Positions 7,895 through 17,196 of a DNA stretch of 64,000 nt are shown here, in pieces (the first letter of the stretch is position 1; each line of letters opens with the position of its first letter). The stretch is from Phycisphaerae bacterium. GTDB taxonomy: Bacteria > Planctomycetota > Phycisphaerae > Phycisphaerales > SM1A02. Under the pieces are notes generated by a model, which searched no databases, was not told where the DNA came from, and worked only from the letters and a program-made list of their open reading frames with translations. Location: the NCBI GenBank assembly GCA_002717655.1, contig PBAY01000030.1:1-64000 (forward strand), given 5' to 3'. Made by a program: the position numbers and the translations under genes.

Positions 7895-9841
7895 ATGAAG
7901 CGGTTGGCTCTGGCGGTGTTGATTCTCGGACTCCAGTCTGTCACTTCGGTCCATGCTCAGGATGCCCTGGGTGATGGCCATGCCCTTGATGGCGGACTCA
8001 ATGTGATGGGATCCAGAAACACAGCAGTCGGTACAACTCGACCAGGCCAGGCCAATGTTGATGCATTGACCAATCCAAACACCGCATTGACCCTGACTTC
8101 AAACGCTGATTTCCGGGCACAGAATCTGGCTACACCTCAAGCATTCATTGATTCAAGCAGCCTCTACAACAACCCCTGGTACTGGGCTCATGCCGGCTCT
8201 CTCGAAGCAGAAATGATGGCGGGTTCAGGTGGCATGGGCATGGGTGGGGGAGGTATCTCGCCGGTCTATTTTGCTGGTGACGAAAACGTCGGCACACCGT
8301 TCTGGCAAGACACCATGGCTGGGAATTCTTCCCGTGTTCAATATGGCGGAGAATTGTCAGCAATATCCCAGCTGAATCGTCCAACCGCCACATATATCCC
8401 GCCCGGTCAGGATGGCAACGTTCTGCAATCGCCTGGTGGTTCGACCCCCGAGGACTTTCGTACCCCATGGGAATACAGCATTGGTGGCCAGAGCCCATTT
8501 CTCAGAGATGTGCAACGAAACACCTTGATGAGAGACAACGTGACCAATCGAGAGATGATCGGACAACCTCGAAAGGTCGGTTCAGGGATCTCGCCCAACC
8601 AGCAGATGATCCATTACACCGCTTCAAATCTCAGAGGACTGGGACTTGTCTTCCCTGAAAAAGACAACTCACAGATGGGATTGACCCAGTACGACATCAT
8701 GCGGGCAACGGAAGACTGGAAATATGGCCGAACGAAGATGAATCCAGGCCGCCCGTATGAAACGCAGATCAGCCCTGATTTGATGACCAGTGATCGGATC
8801 TCACGAAGGATCACTCCTGATGAATTCGGGACCAGCTCGCCTCAGATCCAGACGGTCATGGAACAGATGGCCAAACGTTATCAAGAGTTGAATCCTGTAC
8901 GTGATCAGAACCCCGTAGATAAGTTCAGGCTTGATTATTCTCAGATGCAGCAGGACATCGCACAGTTTCAGGTTCAATCCAGATTGGACCAGATCGCGAA
9001 GATGGATGCCGCCTCGCGACCCAATCTTGATGGCAACAGGAATGACCAGACTTCATCAGGGCCGGACTCTCTGATCCAGAATCCTCAGGAGCCTTCAACA
9101 CCGGAAGATGTTGATGAAGATGGTTCGGTCAACACCAAGAGAGTGATCAACTATCAGGACATGGGCATGGTGCTTCGACATGGCCAACGGGTCAACTCGC
9201 TGTCAACCGGAGACAACACCCGATTCGAAGAACTGATGAAAGCAGGACAGACGCTTCTGGATGAAGGCAAGTACTTCTGGGCGGAGAAGAGATTTGCTCG
9301 CGCCCTTCGATTCATCCCCGGGCACCCGCTGGCGACGGCTGGCCTGGCACACAGTCAGATCGGCGCAGGCTTGAACCTGACCGCAGCCTTGACTCTGAAG
9401 AGTCTGCTTGGCTTTCAACCTGAGATGATCGATGTGGTCTATGACCCGACACTGCTTCCCGCAGAAGCGGATATCGAAAGATGTATCAACGATCTTCAAC
9501 GCCGAATGGCTCAGGATGAAAACATTGATGATTACGGGTTCCTTCTGGCCTATATCGGCCATCAACTCGACCGCCCGGAGCTCATCAAACAGGGGCTTGA
9601 TGCCATGAAAGAGGCCAGTCAGGATCTGGTCTTGACCGATCTGTTGCGGAGTGTGTGGTTGCCAGAGATGGATATCGAGCTTCCTGATTTGATGGAACTC
9701 GACTCTGTGGTTGAAGAAGAAGCAGCTTCCAATGACAACGCAACTGTTCCACTTCTGCCAGCGGATGAGAAAGTTGATGAGGCCCCTGCCACAGCACCTG
9801 TTGAACTTGAACCACTGATTGATCCTGAAAGCTCATTCTGA
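7895..9841 (+). CDS. secreted TPR-containing protein of unknown function
   Basis: A 648-residue exported protein. ATG 7895 is preceded by GGAGG at 7883-7887 and encodes a signal peptide (RLALAVLILGLQSVTSVHAQ). The middle is Gln/Asn/Pro-rich, with a Gly/Met-rich stretch near residue 110. Residues about 440-600 form TPR-like helices (GQTLLDEGKYFWAEKRFARA, FIPGHPLATAGLAHSQIGAG). The C-terminus is acidic. Similar architecture is common among planctomycete periplasmic proteins of unknown role. It is divergent from metG. Confidence 0.85.
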   Translation: MKRLALAVLILGLQSVTSVHAQDALGDGHALDGGLNVMGSRNTAVGTTRPGQANVDALTNPNTALTLTSNADFRAQNLATPQAFIDSSSLYNNPWYWAHAGSLEAEMMAGSGGMGMGGGGISPVYFAGDENVGTPFWQDTMAGNSSRVQYGGELSAISQLNRPTATYIPPGQDGNVLQSPGGSTPEDFRTPWEYSIGGQSPFLRDVQRNTLMRDNVTNREMIGQPRKVGSGISPNQQMIHYTASNLRGLGLVFPEKDNSQMGLTQYDIMRATEDWKYGRTKMNPGRPYETQISPDLMTSDRISRRITPDEFGTSSPQIQTVMEQMAKRYQELNPVRDQNPVDKFRLDYSQMQQDIAQFQVQSRLDQIAKMDAASRPNLDGNRNDQTSSGPDSLIQNPQEPSTPEDVDEDGSVNTKRVINYQDMGMVLRHGQRVNSLSTGDNTRFEELMKAGQTLLDEGKYFWAEKRFARALRFIPGHPLATAGLAHSQIGAGLNLTAALTLKSLLGFQPEMIDVVYDPTLLPAEADIERCINDLQRRMAQDENIDDYGFLLAYIGHQLDRPELIKQGLDAMKEASQDLVLTDLLRSVWLPEMDIELPDLMELDSVVEEEAASNDNATVPLLPADEKVDEAPATAPVELEPLIDPESSF

Positions 9842-9849
9842 ATTCAGAA

Positions 9850-10791
9850 TCAACTGTTGATCAGTCTCGCGGCAAACAACGGAGGGCCTGTTGCCTCCGG
9901 ATCTGGTGACAAGGGAATGTATCGCTGCATCGTCAGGCCCGCACCATCGGCAAGGGTCTCAAGCTCTTCTGCTGTAAATCCAAGATGCAGATGTCCCATC
10001 GTGTCTCGATAATCCGTCCGCTGATGGGACATCATGTCGATGACCAGAATCGGCCCTCGAGTAATTCTGCCTGCTTCCTTCAAGGCCAGGCCGGGTGATT
10101 CCAGATGATGCAGAATGAGTGAAAGGATGGATGCATCGAGTGCACCATCATCAAATGGAAGTTCACCGACATCGGCCTTGTGCAATCCGACATTATTCAC
10201 ATTGGACAGTCTCTTCCGAGCAGCTTTGAGCATGGCGGCCTCACGATCAATGGCCTCCACTCGATGCACCCATGAAGCAAGTTCCGCAGCCAGCTGGCCG
10301 GTACCACAGCCCAGATCACCAACCGTCCAATCAGGATCCAGCAGCCCAAGCAGTGGCTGAAGCCCGATGGCATGCCCGAACAGCTGATGCCTGAGTTCCG
10401 TCCATTCTCCGCCGATATCACCGAAGAACCGTCTGGAATCAACACTGCGGCGAGCAATCACCTCTCTGGCACGACGGTCATCCTCCACGCTGGATGGCAT
10501 CAGCTCCAATGAAGCCGATGCAAGTTCCCAGAGTGTTCTTGCCGTGTCATCAAGTGTGACCGTCGCCATCTGATACAAGGCAGCGGTTCCCTGAGTACGG
10601 CGGACGATCCAGCCTGCCTCCAGAAGACGTTTCAAGTGCCTTGAAACAGTTGATTGTGGAAGTTGAAGAACGCTTGCAAGCTCACCAACGCCCAATTCAC
10701 AGGTGCCCAGAACACGAAGCACTCGCAACCGGGCCAGATCATTGAGGGGCTCAATCCACTGAAGCAGTGGAGGAGGAGCAGTCGAACTCAT
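9850..10791 (-). CDS. ArsR-type HTH fused to SAM-dependent methyltransferase
   Basis: The 313-residue protein has an N-terminal winged-helix domain of ArsR type (residues 10-85: LARLRVLRVLGTCELGVGEL, LPQSTVSRHLKRLLEAGWIV). A class I methyltransferase domain follows, with motif I VGDLGCGTGQLA and later LPFDDGALDASILSLILHH. Such ArsR-methyltransferase fusions occur in many bacteria, sometimes near S-adenosyl-homocysteine metabolism, which is not seen here. No metal-binding Cys cluster of classical ArsR is evident. The start overlaps the stop of the upstream TPR lipoprotein gene by four bases, indicating coupling. The methyl acceptor is unknown. Confidence 0.9.
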   Translation of the reverse strand: MSSTAPPPLLQWIEPLNDLARLRVLRVLGTCELGVGELASVLQLPQSTVSRHLKRLLEAGWIVRRTQGTAALYQMATVTLDDTARTLWELASASLELMPSSVEDDRRAREVIARRSVDSRRFFGDIGGEWTELRHQLFGHAIGLQPLLGLLDPDWTVGDLGCGTGQLAAELASWVHRVEAIDREAAMLKAARKRLSNVNNVGLHKADVGELPFDDGALDASILSLILHHLESPGLALKEAGRITRGPILVIDMMSHQRTDYRDTMGHLHLGFTAEELETLADGAGLTMQRYIPLSPDPEATGPPLFAARLINS

Positions 10792-11462
10792 CCGCCCATC
10801 TCGGTCTGACCAAGCATCGTAGGACCAGGAACTTCGCCCAATCCACGAATCATGGCCTGTACTTGAATGTTGTCTGGATCAAGTGTCCATGCGATCTTGA
10901 GTGATTGCAGTGCACCGTCGATGTCGCCAAGACGTTCTGCCAATTCAGCAGCAATCAGGTACGGCTTGGGTGAATCAGTCGTATCCAGAACCAGTGCTTC
11001 CTGAATCGCAAGACGAGCCATGTCAGGATCGTCCAGATCAAGGCTGTAACGAGCAAGCAGAAGCCAGTCACCTGACTGCTGGGTCGACTCGGCACGATCC
11101 ACAAGGAAGGTGAACAAGGCGGTGCGATCATCCTGTCGGTACATCGTCTCAGCCAGATGCAAGGCAATGTCATGCTGCTGCGGACGAAGAGTCTCTGCAA
11201 TCTCAAGAGCACGGCGTGCCGTATCCAGATCATCGAGATTCAGACAGGCAACCCCGAGGCGATACTGGTAATTCCAGTTGTCAGGTGACCGATAGGTCAA
11301 CTCGGCGTATCCCTCTTTCGCTTCAGACCATTGGCTGGACCAGAAGGCAAAATGCGCCTCCTCGGCAACTCGTGCCGTAGGGACCTTCTGCTGGGTACAG
11401 GCCGTAGCCAGAAGAACAAATACGAAAAGACTGCTGACGAAGATGATGTTGAATCGACTCAT
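10788..11462 (-). CDS. TPR lipoprotein
   Basis: From ATG 11462 the protein has 224 residues. The lipoprotein signal (RFNIIFVSSLFVFVLLATAC) is followed by TPR helices across residues 35-215, such as YRLGVACLNLDDLDTARRAL and DIDGALQSLKIAWTLDPDN. An in-frame ATG at 11498 would lengthen the signal's N-region, so the shorter start is preferred. It overlaps the ArsR-methyltransferase gene by four bases. Likely a periplasmic scaffold; partner unknown. Confidence 0.85.
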   Translation of the reverse strand: MSRFNIIFVSSLFVFVLLATACTQQKVPTARVAEEAHFAFWSSQWSEAKEGYAELTYRSPDNWNYQYRLGVACLNLDDLDTARRALEIAETLRPQQHDIALHLAETMYRQDDRTALFTFLVDRAESTQQSGDWLLLARYSLDLDDPDMARLAIQEALVLDTTDSPKPYLIAAELAERLGDIDGALQSLKIAWTLDPDNIQVQAMIRGLGEVPGPTMLGQTEMGG

Positions 11463-11529
11463 ACCGGTCATCATACGATCTGCAACGTTCGTAGACATCA
11501 GGACACAGGAGCTGGTTCCGGATTACGAC

Positions 11530-11931
11530 ATGACCCCGACCCCTACAGTCCAACTTCGGCATGAACTACCAGATGGGACCTGGCATATCGACTGGATGCT
11601 GGATCGTGATCAGCATTCGGATTTGATCACTTTCAGACTGCCGGACCGCCTCGATCACCTTCTAAATGGGGCTTTCATGGATGCAGACAGCCTTGGTGGG
11701 CATCGACGTGAATACCTCGACTACGAAGGCCCCGTCAGCGGGAATCGTGGATCGGTCACACAAGTTGCAGTGGGAGAGATTCTGGACTGGGCATCGGATG
11801 GGGATGAATGGTGGATCACTGTCCACTGGGAATCAGGCCCTCGTCAGATCATCCGCATCGTCCCTCAAGAAGTGAAATCAGAATCGACACCTACATGCCG
11901 AATCTACTGTGAAGAATCATCCTTGAGTTGA
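11530..11931 (+). CDS. stand-alone LigD 3'-phosphoesterase-like protein
   Basis: The 133-residue protein matches the LigD N-terminal phosphoesterase domain. It begins with a Pro-rich strand and LRHELPDGTWHIDWMLD, whose HxxxxxxxxxHxD pattern resembles the metal-binding start of that domain. Next come REYLDYEGPVSGNRGSVTQV and, near the end, WWITVHWESG. In LigD this domain trims 3' ends during non-homologous end joining. Here it stands alone with no ligase or Ku gene nearby. I chose ATG 11530; the frame is open to 11443 but the upstream residues overlap the divergent lipoprotein gene. Its 3' end overlaps the convergent Bfd-like gene by 28 bases. Confidence 0.75.
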   Translation: MTPTPTVQLRHELPDGTWHIDWMLDRDQHSDLITFRLPDRLDHLLNGAFMDADSLGGHRREYLDYEGPVSGNRGSVTQVAVGEILDWASDGDEWWITVHWESGPRQIIRIVPQEVKSESTPTCRIYCEESSLS

Positions 11932-12191
11932 TCGGTTGACTCCTGCCTTTCGCGATATGCCGCTCGACGCTTGGCGTAGGACTCCGGCGAAACAGGCAGC
12001 TCTGGTTCTTCTCCCGCCTCCCATTGCCGATGCAGTTTCTTCAGAAATGGAACGCACCATTGGCAGCCTGTTCCTGCTCCAAGGCATTCGGTCAACTGTG
12101 AGGGAACCTTGGGCTTTTCGCGTTTGATATACGCGCGTAGCTTGCGTAGCGATACATGAAAGCAGAGGCAGACATGGTCATCTGGATCCAT
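11904..12191 (-). CDS. Bfd-like [2Fe-2S] protein
   Basis: The 95-residue protein carries the four-Cys pattern of bacterioferritin-associated ferredoxins: Cys9 and Cys11 (HVCLCFHV), then Cys42 and Cys45 in GAGTGCQWCVPFLKKL, plus an extra Cys36. The helical BFD fold is expected in between. Such domains bind a [2Fe-2S] cluster and act in iron release or as modules of larger redox proteins. No bacterioferritin gene is in the window. The C-terminal 45 residues are charged and probably disordered. An SD-like AGGGAAA precedes the ATG. Confidence 0.85.
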   Translation of the reverse strand: MDPDDHVCLCFHVSLRKLRAYIKREKPKVPSQLTECLGAGTGCQWCVPFLKKLHRQWEAGEEPELPVSPESYAKRRAAYRERQESTDQLKDDSSQ

Positions 12192-12227
12192 GGTTCAATT
12201 TCCCTGATTCTGGCAGTACCTGACTTA

Positions 12228-12962
12228 CTAGGCTGACCGACGACGAGCTGCGCGACGCAGTTCCACTCGCCGGACGAATTCCGCGAGTTCCGGAGCAGAT
12301 TCCAACAACACGACACCGAGCATGTGACGTTCGCCCTGGCTTTCACGCCTTACATTCATGACACGAACAGGCTGGTCCAGTCTGCCGGCAGGTTGTGGCA
12401 GATCAGCATCCAGCCACAGCAGATCACCAGCCAGAATTCCAGCGTCGGCTTCACGACTTCGCAGTTGCATGCCTTCTGCGCTGATATCAAGAATGTCCGC
12501 CTGCCAGGTCCGTCCCGATTCCGGGTCACGGAGATCCGCGGTGGGGGCCAGATCAAAGCCCACAGGTACCCGATGGCTCTGGCGACGTTCGCCACCTTCC
12601 AGACGCGAAGGCAGACTGAGTCGGAGTGTTGGCAGTGGCCGGAGGCCCCCGCTTGGAAACTGGCCCTGACCAAGACATCGAACTCGTCCTCGGAAACGAC
12701 CACCACCGCCTTGAACAACGATCTCAAGCGGGTCACCTGGTCGTATCAAACTTGCCTCTGGCCGGGAAATCACGACAGCCGAACGCTCGACACTCATGAG
12801 TGTCGTTTGAAGGGTCTCTGAAGCTCCATCGTCTCTCCATCGAACAAGCTGGATGTCCGACCGGACTGCCTGACGAAGAATTCTCAGAACTGCACCAGTG
12901 GGAGCGGGAGGCATCCCACGACCGCCACGAACCAATTGCTTCAACCAGATTGCCATACCCAT
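12228..12962 (-). CDS. YcgR-like PilZ domain protein
   Basis: A 244-residue cytoplasmic protein. Residues 25-125 form a YcgR-N-like beta domain and residues 125-235 a PilZ domain. Both c-di-GMP-binding motifs are present: RRQSHR (RxxxR) and DISAEG (D/NxSxxG). It is therefore a likely c-di-GMP receptor. Its target is not encoded next to it. An ATG at 12956 is an alternative start; AGGA precedes 12962 at a somewhat long distance. Confidence 0.88.
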   Translation of the reverse strand: MGMAIWLKQLVRGGRGMPPAPTGAVLRILRQAVRSDIQLVRWRDDGASETLQTTLMSVERSAVVISRPEASLIRPGDPLEIVVQGGGGRFRGRVRCLGQGQFPSGGLRPLPTLRLSLPSRLEGGERRQSHRVPVGFDLAPTADLRDPESGRTWQADILDISAEGMQLRSREADAGILAGDLLWLDADLPQPAGRLDQPVRVMNVRRESQGERHMLGVVLLESAPELAEFVRRVELRRAARRRSA

Positions 12963-13023
12963 GCAATCGGCATCCTGAGCGCTTGCATTACAGAAAGGGA
13001 GCCGGACGCCGCTTCAGCAGCCC

Positions 13024-13575
13024 TCAGAGGGACTCAAGCGTGATTGAATCATTTGTATAGACGCAAATACCAGCAGCAACCTCCAGAGAGGTCTGGCAGA
13101 TCTCCTTGGCAGAGAGGTCGGTCTTGGCCATCAGGGCACGGGCTGCTGCAAGGGCTGGCGTGCCTCCAGACCCGATCGAACAGATCCCATCGACCGGCTC
13201 AATCACATCTCCCTGGCCCGACAGCATCAAGGTGCTGGAGCGATCTGCGACGATCAGAAGCGCTTCCAGACGCCTCAAGGCTCGATCAGTACGCCACTGG
13301 CGGGCCAACTCGATCGCTGCCTTCATCAGATTGGTAGGGGTTGCTTCCAACGTTGCTTCAAAGCGTTCCAGAAGCGCGAACGCATCGGCTGCACCACCAG
13401 CGAATCCAGTCAGGACTCCTGCACCATCTGCCCCAAGATCCGGAATTTTCCGCACCTTGGTCGCGTTGGCCTTGGCAATGGTGTCCCCAAGACTGACCTG
13501 ACCATCACCTGCCATCGCCACTTGATCACCACGACGAACAGAGAGAATGGTTGTGGCGTGAAGCAAGGCTGACAT
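13024..13575 (-). CDS. hslV: ATP-dependent protease subunit HslV
   Basis: The 183-residue protein is the proteasome-like peptidase that works with the HslU ATPase. The catalytic N-terminal Thr lies in [13 protein letters not shown], so a propeptide of about seven residues must be removed to expose Thr8. The block [14 protein letters not shown] and the GSGG motif match the family. I chose ATG 13575 because AGGA precedes it by eight to nine bases; a GTG at 13590 is also open. hslU is not adjacent. The Ser/Thr kinase gene lies immediately upstream on the same strand. Confidence 0.95.
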   Translation of the reverse strand: MSALLHATTILSVRRGDQVAMAGDGQVSLGDTIAKANATKVRKIPDLGADGAGVLTGFAGGAADAFALLERFEATLEATPTNLMKAAIELARQWRTDRALRRLEALLIVADRSSTLMLSGQGDVIEPVDGICSIGSGGTPALAAARALMAKTDLSAKEICQTSLEVAAGICVYTNDSITLESL

Positions 13576-13596
13576 GCGAAATTCCTGCACAAGGGC

Positions 13597-14469
13597 CTAG
13601 GAGGACGCTGCCGCCTGTCGAGGTGACTTTGACGTCAGGACCTGATGAATCATCTCAAGACGATTAGCCACGATATCCATGGATTCCGGTCGATTCCTGG
13701 GCTCGACCTGAATGCAATCCATCACCTGTTGTGACAGAAGTGGGTGGATCCGAGGATTGGTCTCGTGTGGTGGTGGTGGAAGCTCGATCTCATGAGATTC
13801 AAGTGCCGCCGCCGCATCGGCTGCCTCACCTGCTGAAGGGGGGAGGGCCGTTGGCATGACTTCCCGGACCAGCGTCCAATACATCATGGCGCCGAGATTG
13901 TAGATATCGGTCTGAGGTGTGATCTCGCGGCGATTCGCCTGTTCAGGTGCGATATACCCTGGCGTGCCCTGAATTCTGGGTTTCACCGTTCCAATCGGGC
14001 AGGCTTGCCCCAGATCGATGATTCGAACAGTCTGATCCTCGAGAATCAGCACATTGGTTGGCTTCATGTCAGCATGGACAAAGCCGCGACCGTGCATGTG
14101 CATCAGCCCCATGGCAACCTGATGGAAGATATGAACCATCTGGCCATAGTCCCGTGGAATCCGCTTATCCAGCGTGGTGCCATCAACCAGTTCCATCAAC
14201 AGGGATATCGAGGTGACCCGGAGCATCTTTCGATTCCGGATCAACTTGCCCACGCGACGAAGCGTCGGGTGATCCAGTTTGGATCCAATGGCATATTCCC
14301 GTTCCGTCTGCTCAATGAAGCGATCATCCTTTTCGCTCTCACGAAGAACATGCTTGAGCGCCCAGACCTGCTTTGTCTTGGGATCCTGAACGGCATAGAT
14401 ACTGGATCTCGCGCCATCACCAAGATGAGCCAGAACGTTGTATTTGCTGATTGTTCGAGGAGTGGTCAT
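13597..14469 (-). CDS. Hanks-type serine/threonine protein kinase
   Basis: A 290-residue soluble kinase. The Gly-rich loop is LGDGARSSIYAV, the ATP-binding Lys is in WALKHV, and the conserved Glu is in the following helix. The catalytic loop reads FVHADMKPTN (HAD in place of HRD), the metal-binding motif is IDLG in place of DFG, and the activation segment ends GTPGYIAPEQ. There is no membrane segment or extra domain. The HAD change makes it a non-RD-like kinase that may not need activation-loop phosphorylation; the key Asp and Asn are kept, so it is probably active. It lies 21 bases upstream of hslV on the same strand. Confidence 0.92.
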   Translation of the reverse strand: MTTPRTISKYNVLAHLGDGARSSIYAVQDPKTKQVWALKHVLRESEKDDRFIEQTEREYAIGSKLDHPTLRRVGKLIRNRKMLRVTSISLLMELVDGTTLDKRIPRDYGQMVHIFHQVAMGLMHMHGRGFVHADMKPTNVLILEDQTVRIIDLGQACPIGTVKPRIQGTPGYIAPEQANRREITPQTDIYNLGAMMYWTLVREVMPTALPPSAGEAADAAAALESHEIELPPPPHETNPRIHPLLSQQVMDCIQVEPRNRPESMDIVANRLEMIHQVLTSKSPRQAAASS

Positions 14470-14730
14470 TGCAACTTCAGAAGGAATCGCACCGAATTTC
14501 GGTGGAACATCAATACTATCGGGTCAATCGGAATGCCAGCACCTGAGATAGATATGGCCCCTCATGGGGTGCAGGTTGAGGCTTGATGACTACAGATAGA
14601 ACAGCGTACCCCACGACGTGTAGTCACTCAAACGAGAATGTTCATATGACATGATCTGAGGGCACCTAGAACCATCCATGAAATGAGCCATGGAGGCAAA
14701 AACGGCCTTAATCAGGTCCTGAAGAGCGAT

Positions 14731-15393
14731 CTAAGGTGCAAGATCAAGCAGTTGTTCACGGAACTCGGCAACCGGGAAATGTCGACCGGGACTGAGTTGG
14801 CCAGAAGCCACGGAACTGTGCAGATGAATCTGCGATGCAGGTATGTCGAGTTCCTGCTGAAGTCGCTGAACAAGCCTCACCAGATGCTTCATCTGCCGAT
14901 CAGTGAAGGCTCGACGCTGACCATTACCCACCAGACAGATCCCGATGGAGTGCTCGTTGTGGTGTGCCCCTGCCGAGCCAACGACATGAGCTCCTGGCAA
15001 TTGCTGGTTCCATCGATATCCGACGTGTACCTCACCATCCCCCAGACCATTCCCATTGCCCAGCAGGAAGTGATAGCCCAATCCCTGATATCCCCAGCCC
15101 AGATGTCGCCGGTGAATGGATTCCGCGGTACCAAATGGCTCGCCGAGGTGATGGATCACGATCCCGGTCCAACGATCTCGATCAATTTCCCGCTCAAGCA
15201 TGAAGACTGGATCATCTGCAGGGCGTTCCTGAAGATTTCCCAGATTGGTCAACGGGAAGCCTGTGGCTTCAGTCGGGGTGTTGAGGTCCAGAAGCACGAT
15301 CACAGCTGTCATGGCCGCAAAGAAACTGCCCAGCACAACCTGCGTGCGTCGAGAGATTGAAGCCCTGGGAATGTCGCGTCCGTGCTCGGTCAC
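14731..15393 (-). CDS. membrane-anchored N-acetylmuramoyl-L-alanine amidase-like (Amidase_2) protein
   Basis: The protein has an N-terminal membrane helix (QVVLGSFFAAMTAVIVLLDL) and an Amidase_2/PGRP-like domain. The first zinc His is in GIVIHHLGEP. The fold motifs GYHFLLGNGNG and HSIGICLVGNG follow. The last block reads LHSSVASGQLSPGRHFP, where the usual third zinc ligand (Asp or Cys before PG) is Ser. It may therefore bind rather than cut peptidoglycan. The start is uncertain: GTG 15393 gives 220 residues with the helix near the N-terminus; the frame is open to a TTG at 15510. Confidence 0.75.
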   Translation of the reverse strand: MTEHGRDIPRASISRRTQVVLGSFFAAMTAVIVLLDLNTPTEATGFPLTNLGNLQERPADDPVFMLEREIDRDRWTGIVIHHLGEPFGTAESIHRRHLGWGYQGLGYHFLLGNGNGLGDGEVHVGYRWNQQLPGAHVVGSAGAHHNEHSIGICLVGNGQRRAFTDRQMKHLVRLVQRLQQELDIPASQIHLHSSVASGQLSPGRHFPVAEFREQLLDLAP

Positions 15394-15617
15394 TTGGGGA
15401 TGGTTTCCACTGAGTAGGGTGGGTGGCGTGTGCAAGGTCTGCTGGTCATGAGGCAGATTGCCACGCCAGCAAGGTTCTATCGGTGCGCACCCCCCGGTCA
15501 ACTTGAGCAAAGCCCTTGAGGAGCGGCATTTCCATCAATTTCTCTATCGGACGTTCCGGACTGATCCAATCCTGACGACCAGAGAATTGACTGGTGGCTG
15601 ACCGCCAGCCACATCAG

Positions 15618-15818
15618 TTACTCCTTCATGAGCCGCTGACGCAAGGCAGGTTGCGGCGTGCCGAAGGCATCGGTCTCTTCCATGGGAGTGGAACCGCCTC
15701 TGGCCTGATCATGCTGCGCAAACTGGTTGCGAGGCAGGTTTTCATCAAACAAAGGGCGGTAACAGCCCGTCAGCGGAGTCACTGCGAGCAAGATCGCGAT
15801 CCATTTCACCTTCAACAT
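15618..15818 (-). CDS. small lipoprotein
   Basis: The 66-residue protein has a clear lipoprotein signal (KWIAILLAVTPLTGC) with Cys19 as the lipidation site. A short hydrophilic tail follows, containing YRPLFDENLPRNQF. No family was recognised. The mature part is under 50 residues, as in many small outer-membrane lipoproteins. It lies 36 bases downstream of another lipoprotein gene on the same strand. Confidence 0.75.
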   Translation of the reverse strand: MLKVKWIAILLAVTPLTGCYRPLFDENLPRNQFAQHDQARGGSTPMEETDAFGTPQPALRQRLMKE

Positions 15819-15854
15819 GTGTGCATGTTACCCCGAGAACGGCCAAGGTAGCTT

Positions 15855-16493
15855 TCAACGAATGTCCACCTTGGCTCCACATTGAAATTCTGCGCCTGTC
15901 CGAAGGTCCTTGTAGAAGACATCAACATCCAGCGACTCGGTTCCCGACAGCAAGTCCTCCTGTGCCAAGGGGATGGTGACCAGCCAGCTTGGACTGCCCA
16001 CGATCCCGGCTCGCCAGGAGTCTCGAACCTCCTCAGGGCTCAGGTTGATCACTGCCAGTTCCCGAGGGGGTTGATTTTCATCGATACGCGTGACCTTCAC
16101 CAACATGCTGCCGGCCAGTTGAACCGGTCGGCCTCGACCATCTCGAGACTGTATGTAGACCTCCAGGCTCTGCTCATCGGTTTCCACATCGCTTTTTCGA
16201 CCACTGAGTGGGTCAATGGCAATCGTGGTAACCACGGGGACAGCAGGATGCAGCTCATACGAACTCGCTGTCATCTGACTGGAGGAGGTGTTCACAGAAG
16301 CTTCAAGCTTCTTCTCCAGCTCCAGACACTGCTGTTGCAGGGATTCATTCTGCTGCTCCAACACATGAATCTGATCGCGTAGTTTGGCATTGACGGCCCG
16401 GCTTCTATCGCTGCATCCAGCCAACAGCAGGAACGAGAGGCTCAGCACCCCGGCAACAGCCATCCGGTGATGTCGGCGTGCAGCATCACTCAT
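15855..16493 (-). CDS. lipoprotein with coiled coil
   Basis: From ATG 16493 the protein has 212 residues. The signal MAVAGVLSLSFLLLAGC is followed by a heptad-rich coiled coil (residues about 33-60, LRDQIHVLEQQNESLQQQ). The C-terminal 120 residues look like a beta-rich domain (LEVYIQSRDGRGRPVQLAGS, VKVTRIDENQPPRELA). GGAAAG precedes 16493; an ATG at 16535 overlapping the clpP stop is an alternative. No known family. It follows clpP and is probably in the same transcript. Confidence 0.8.
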   Translation of the reverse strand: MSDAARRHHRMAVAGVLSLSFLLLAGCSDRSRAVNAKLRDQIHVLEQQNESLQQQCLELEKKLEASVNTSSSQMTASSYELHPAVPVVTTIAIDPLSGRKSDVETDEQSLEVYIQSRDGRGRPVQLAGSMLVKVTRIDENQPPRELAVINLSPEEVRDSWRAGIVGSPSWLVTIPLAQEDLLSGTESLDVDVFYKDLRTGAEFQCGAKVDIR

Positions 16494-16534
16494 GCGGCAA
16501 TCTTTCCGAACCCACTTCGCAAGCGGGCTCTTCA

Positions 16535-17188
16535 TCAACTGGACTTAGGCAATTCGTGGATGACTTTGTCGATCAAGCCATACTCGACCATCTGCTCGGC
16601 ACCCAGCCATGTATTGCGTTCACAGTCTTCGCCAATCTGCTCAAGAGAACGGCCGGTCTGTGTGGAATAGATGCCATACAGAACGTCGCGTATGCGGAGC
16701 ATCTCTCTTGCTTCGATTTCAAGATCAGTCGCCTGACCTTCAAGAACACCACCAAGCAATGGTTGATGCATCAGATTCTTCGCGTTGGGAAGGCTGGCTC
16801 GCTTGCCTTTTGCACCTGAGCATCCAATCAGGGAACCCATCGACGCAGCCTGTCCGATGATGCAGGTGGCAATGTCGCAGTTGACATAATTCATCGTGTC
16901 AATGATGCCGAGGCCTGCTGTCACGGAGCCTCCGGGAGAATTCACGTACATCGAGATGTCCGCGTCCCCATCCTCATTCGCAAGAAACAGCAACTGTGCC
17001 ACAACCAGATTGGCCATCTCATCGGAGACAGGCCCCGATACGAAGATGATTCGATCTCGAAGAAGACGGGAGAAGATGTCATAGGACCGCTCACCGCGTC
17101 CTTCTTTCTCAATAACGATTGGGATCAAATGGGACATTGCCGTGCCGTTCTCAGTGCTGTTTGATTCGTTTGCTTGAAGCTGGGACAT
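16535..17188 (-). CDS. clpP: ClpP-family protease subunit with Ser-His-Asn triad
   Basis: A 217-residue ClpP subunit, part of the barrel that degrades proteins fed by a Clp ATPase. The fold motifs [12 protein letters not shown] and [11 protein letters not shown] are standard. Catalytic Ser116 and His141 ([10 protein letters not shown]) are present. The residue aligned with the catalytic Asp (usually in TxRDxF) is Asn192, in [13 protein letters not shown]. Listeria ClpP1 has the same Asn and is active mainly when mixed with a second ClpP, which suggests that this protein works with the clpP eight bases upstream. Neither clpX nor clpA is adjacent. Confidence 0.95.
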   Translation of the reverse strand: MSQLQANESNSTENGTAMSHLIPIVIEKEGRGERSYDIFSRLLRDRIIFVSGPVSDEMANLVVAQLLFLANEDGDADISMYVNSPGGSVTAGLGIIDTMNYVNCDIATCIIGQAASMGSLIGCSGAKGKRASLPNAKNLMHQPLLGGVLEGQATDLEIEAREMLRIRDVLYGIYSTQTGRSLEQIGEDCERNTWLGAEQMVEYGLIDKVIHELPKSS

Positions 17189-17196
17189 GGATTGGT

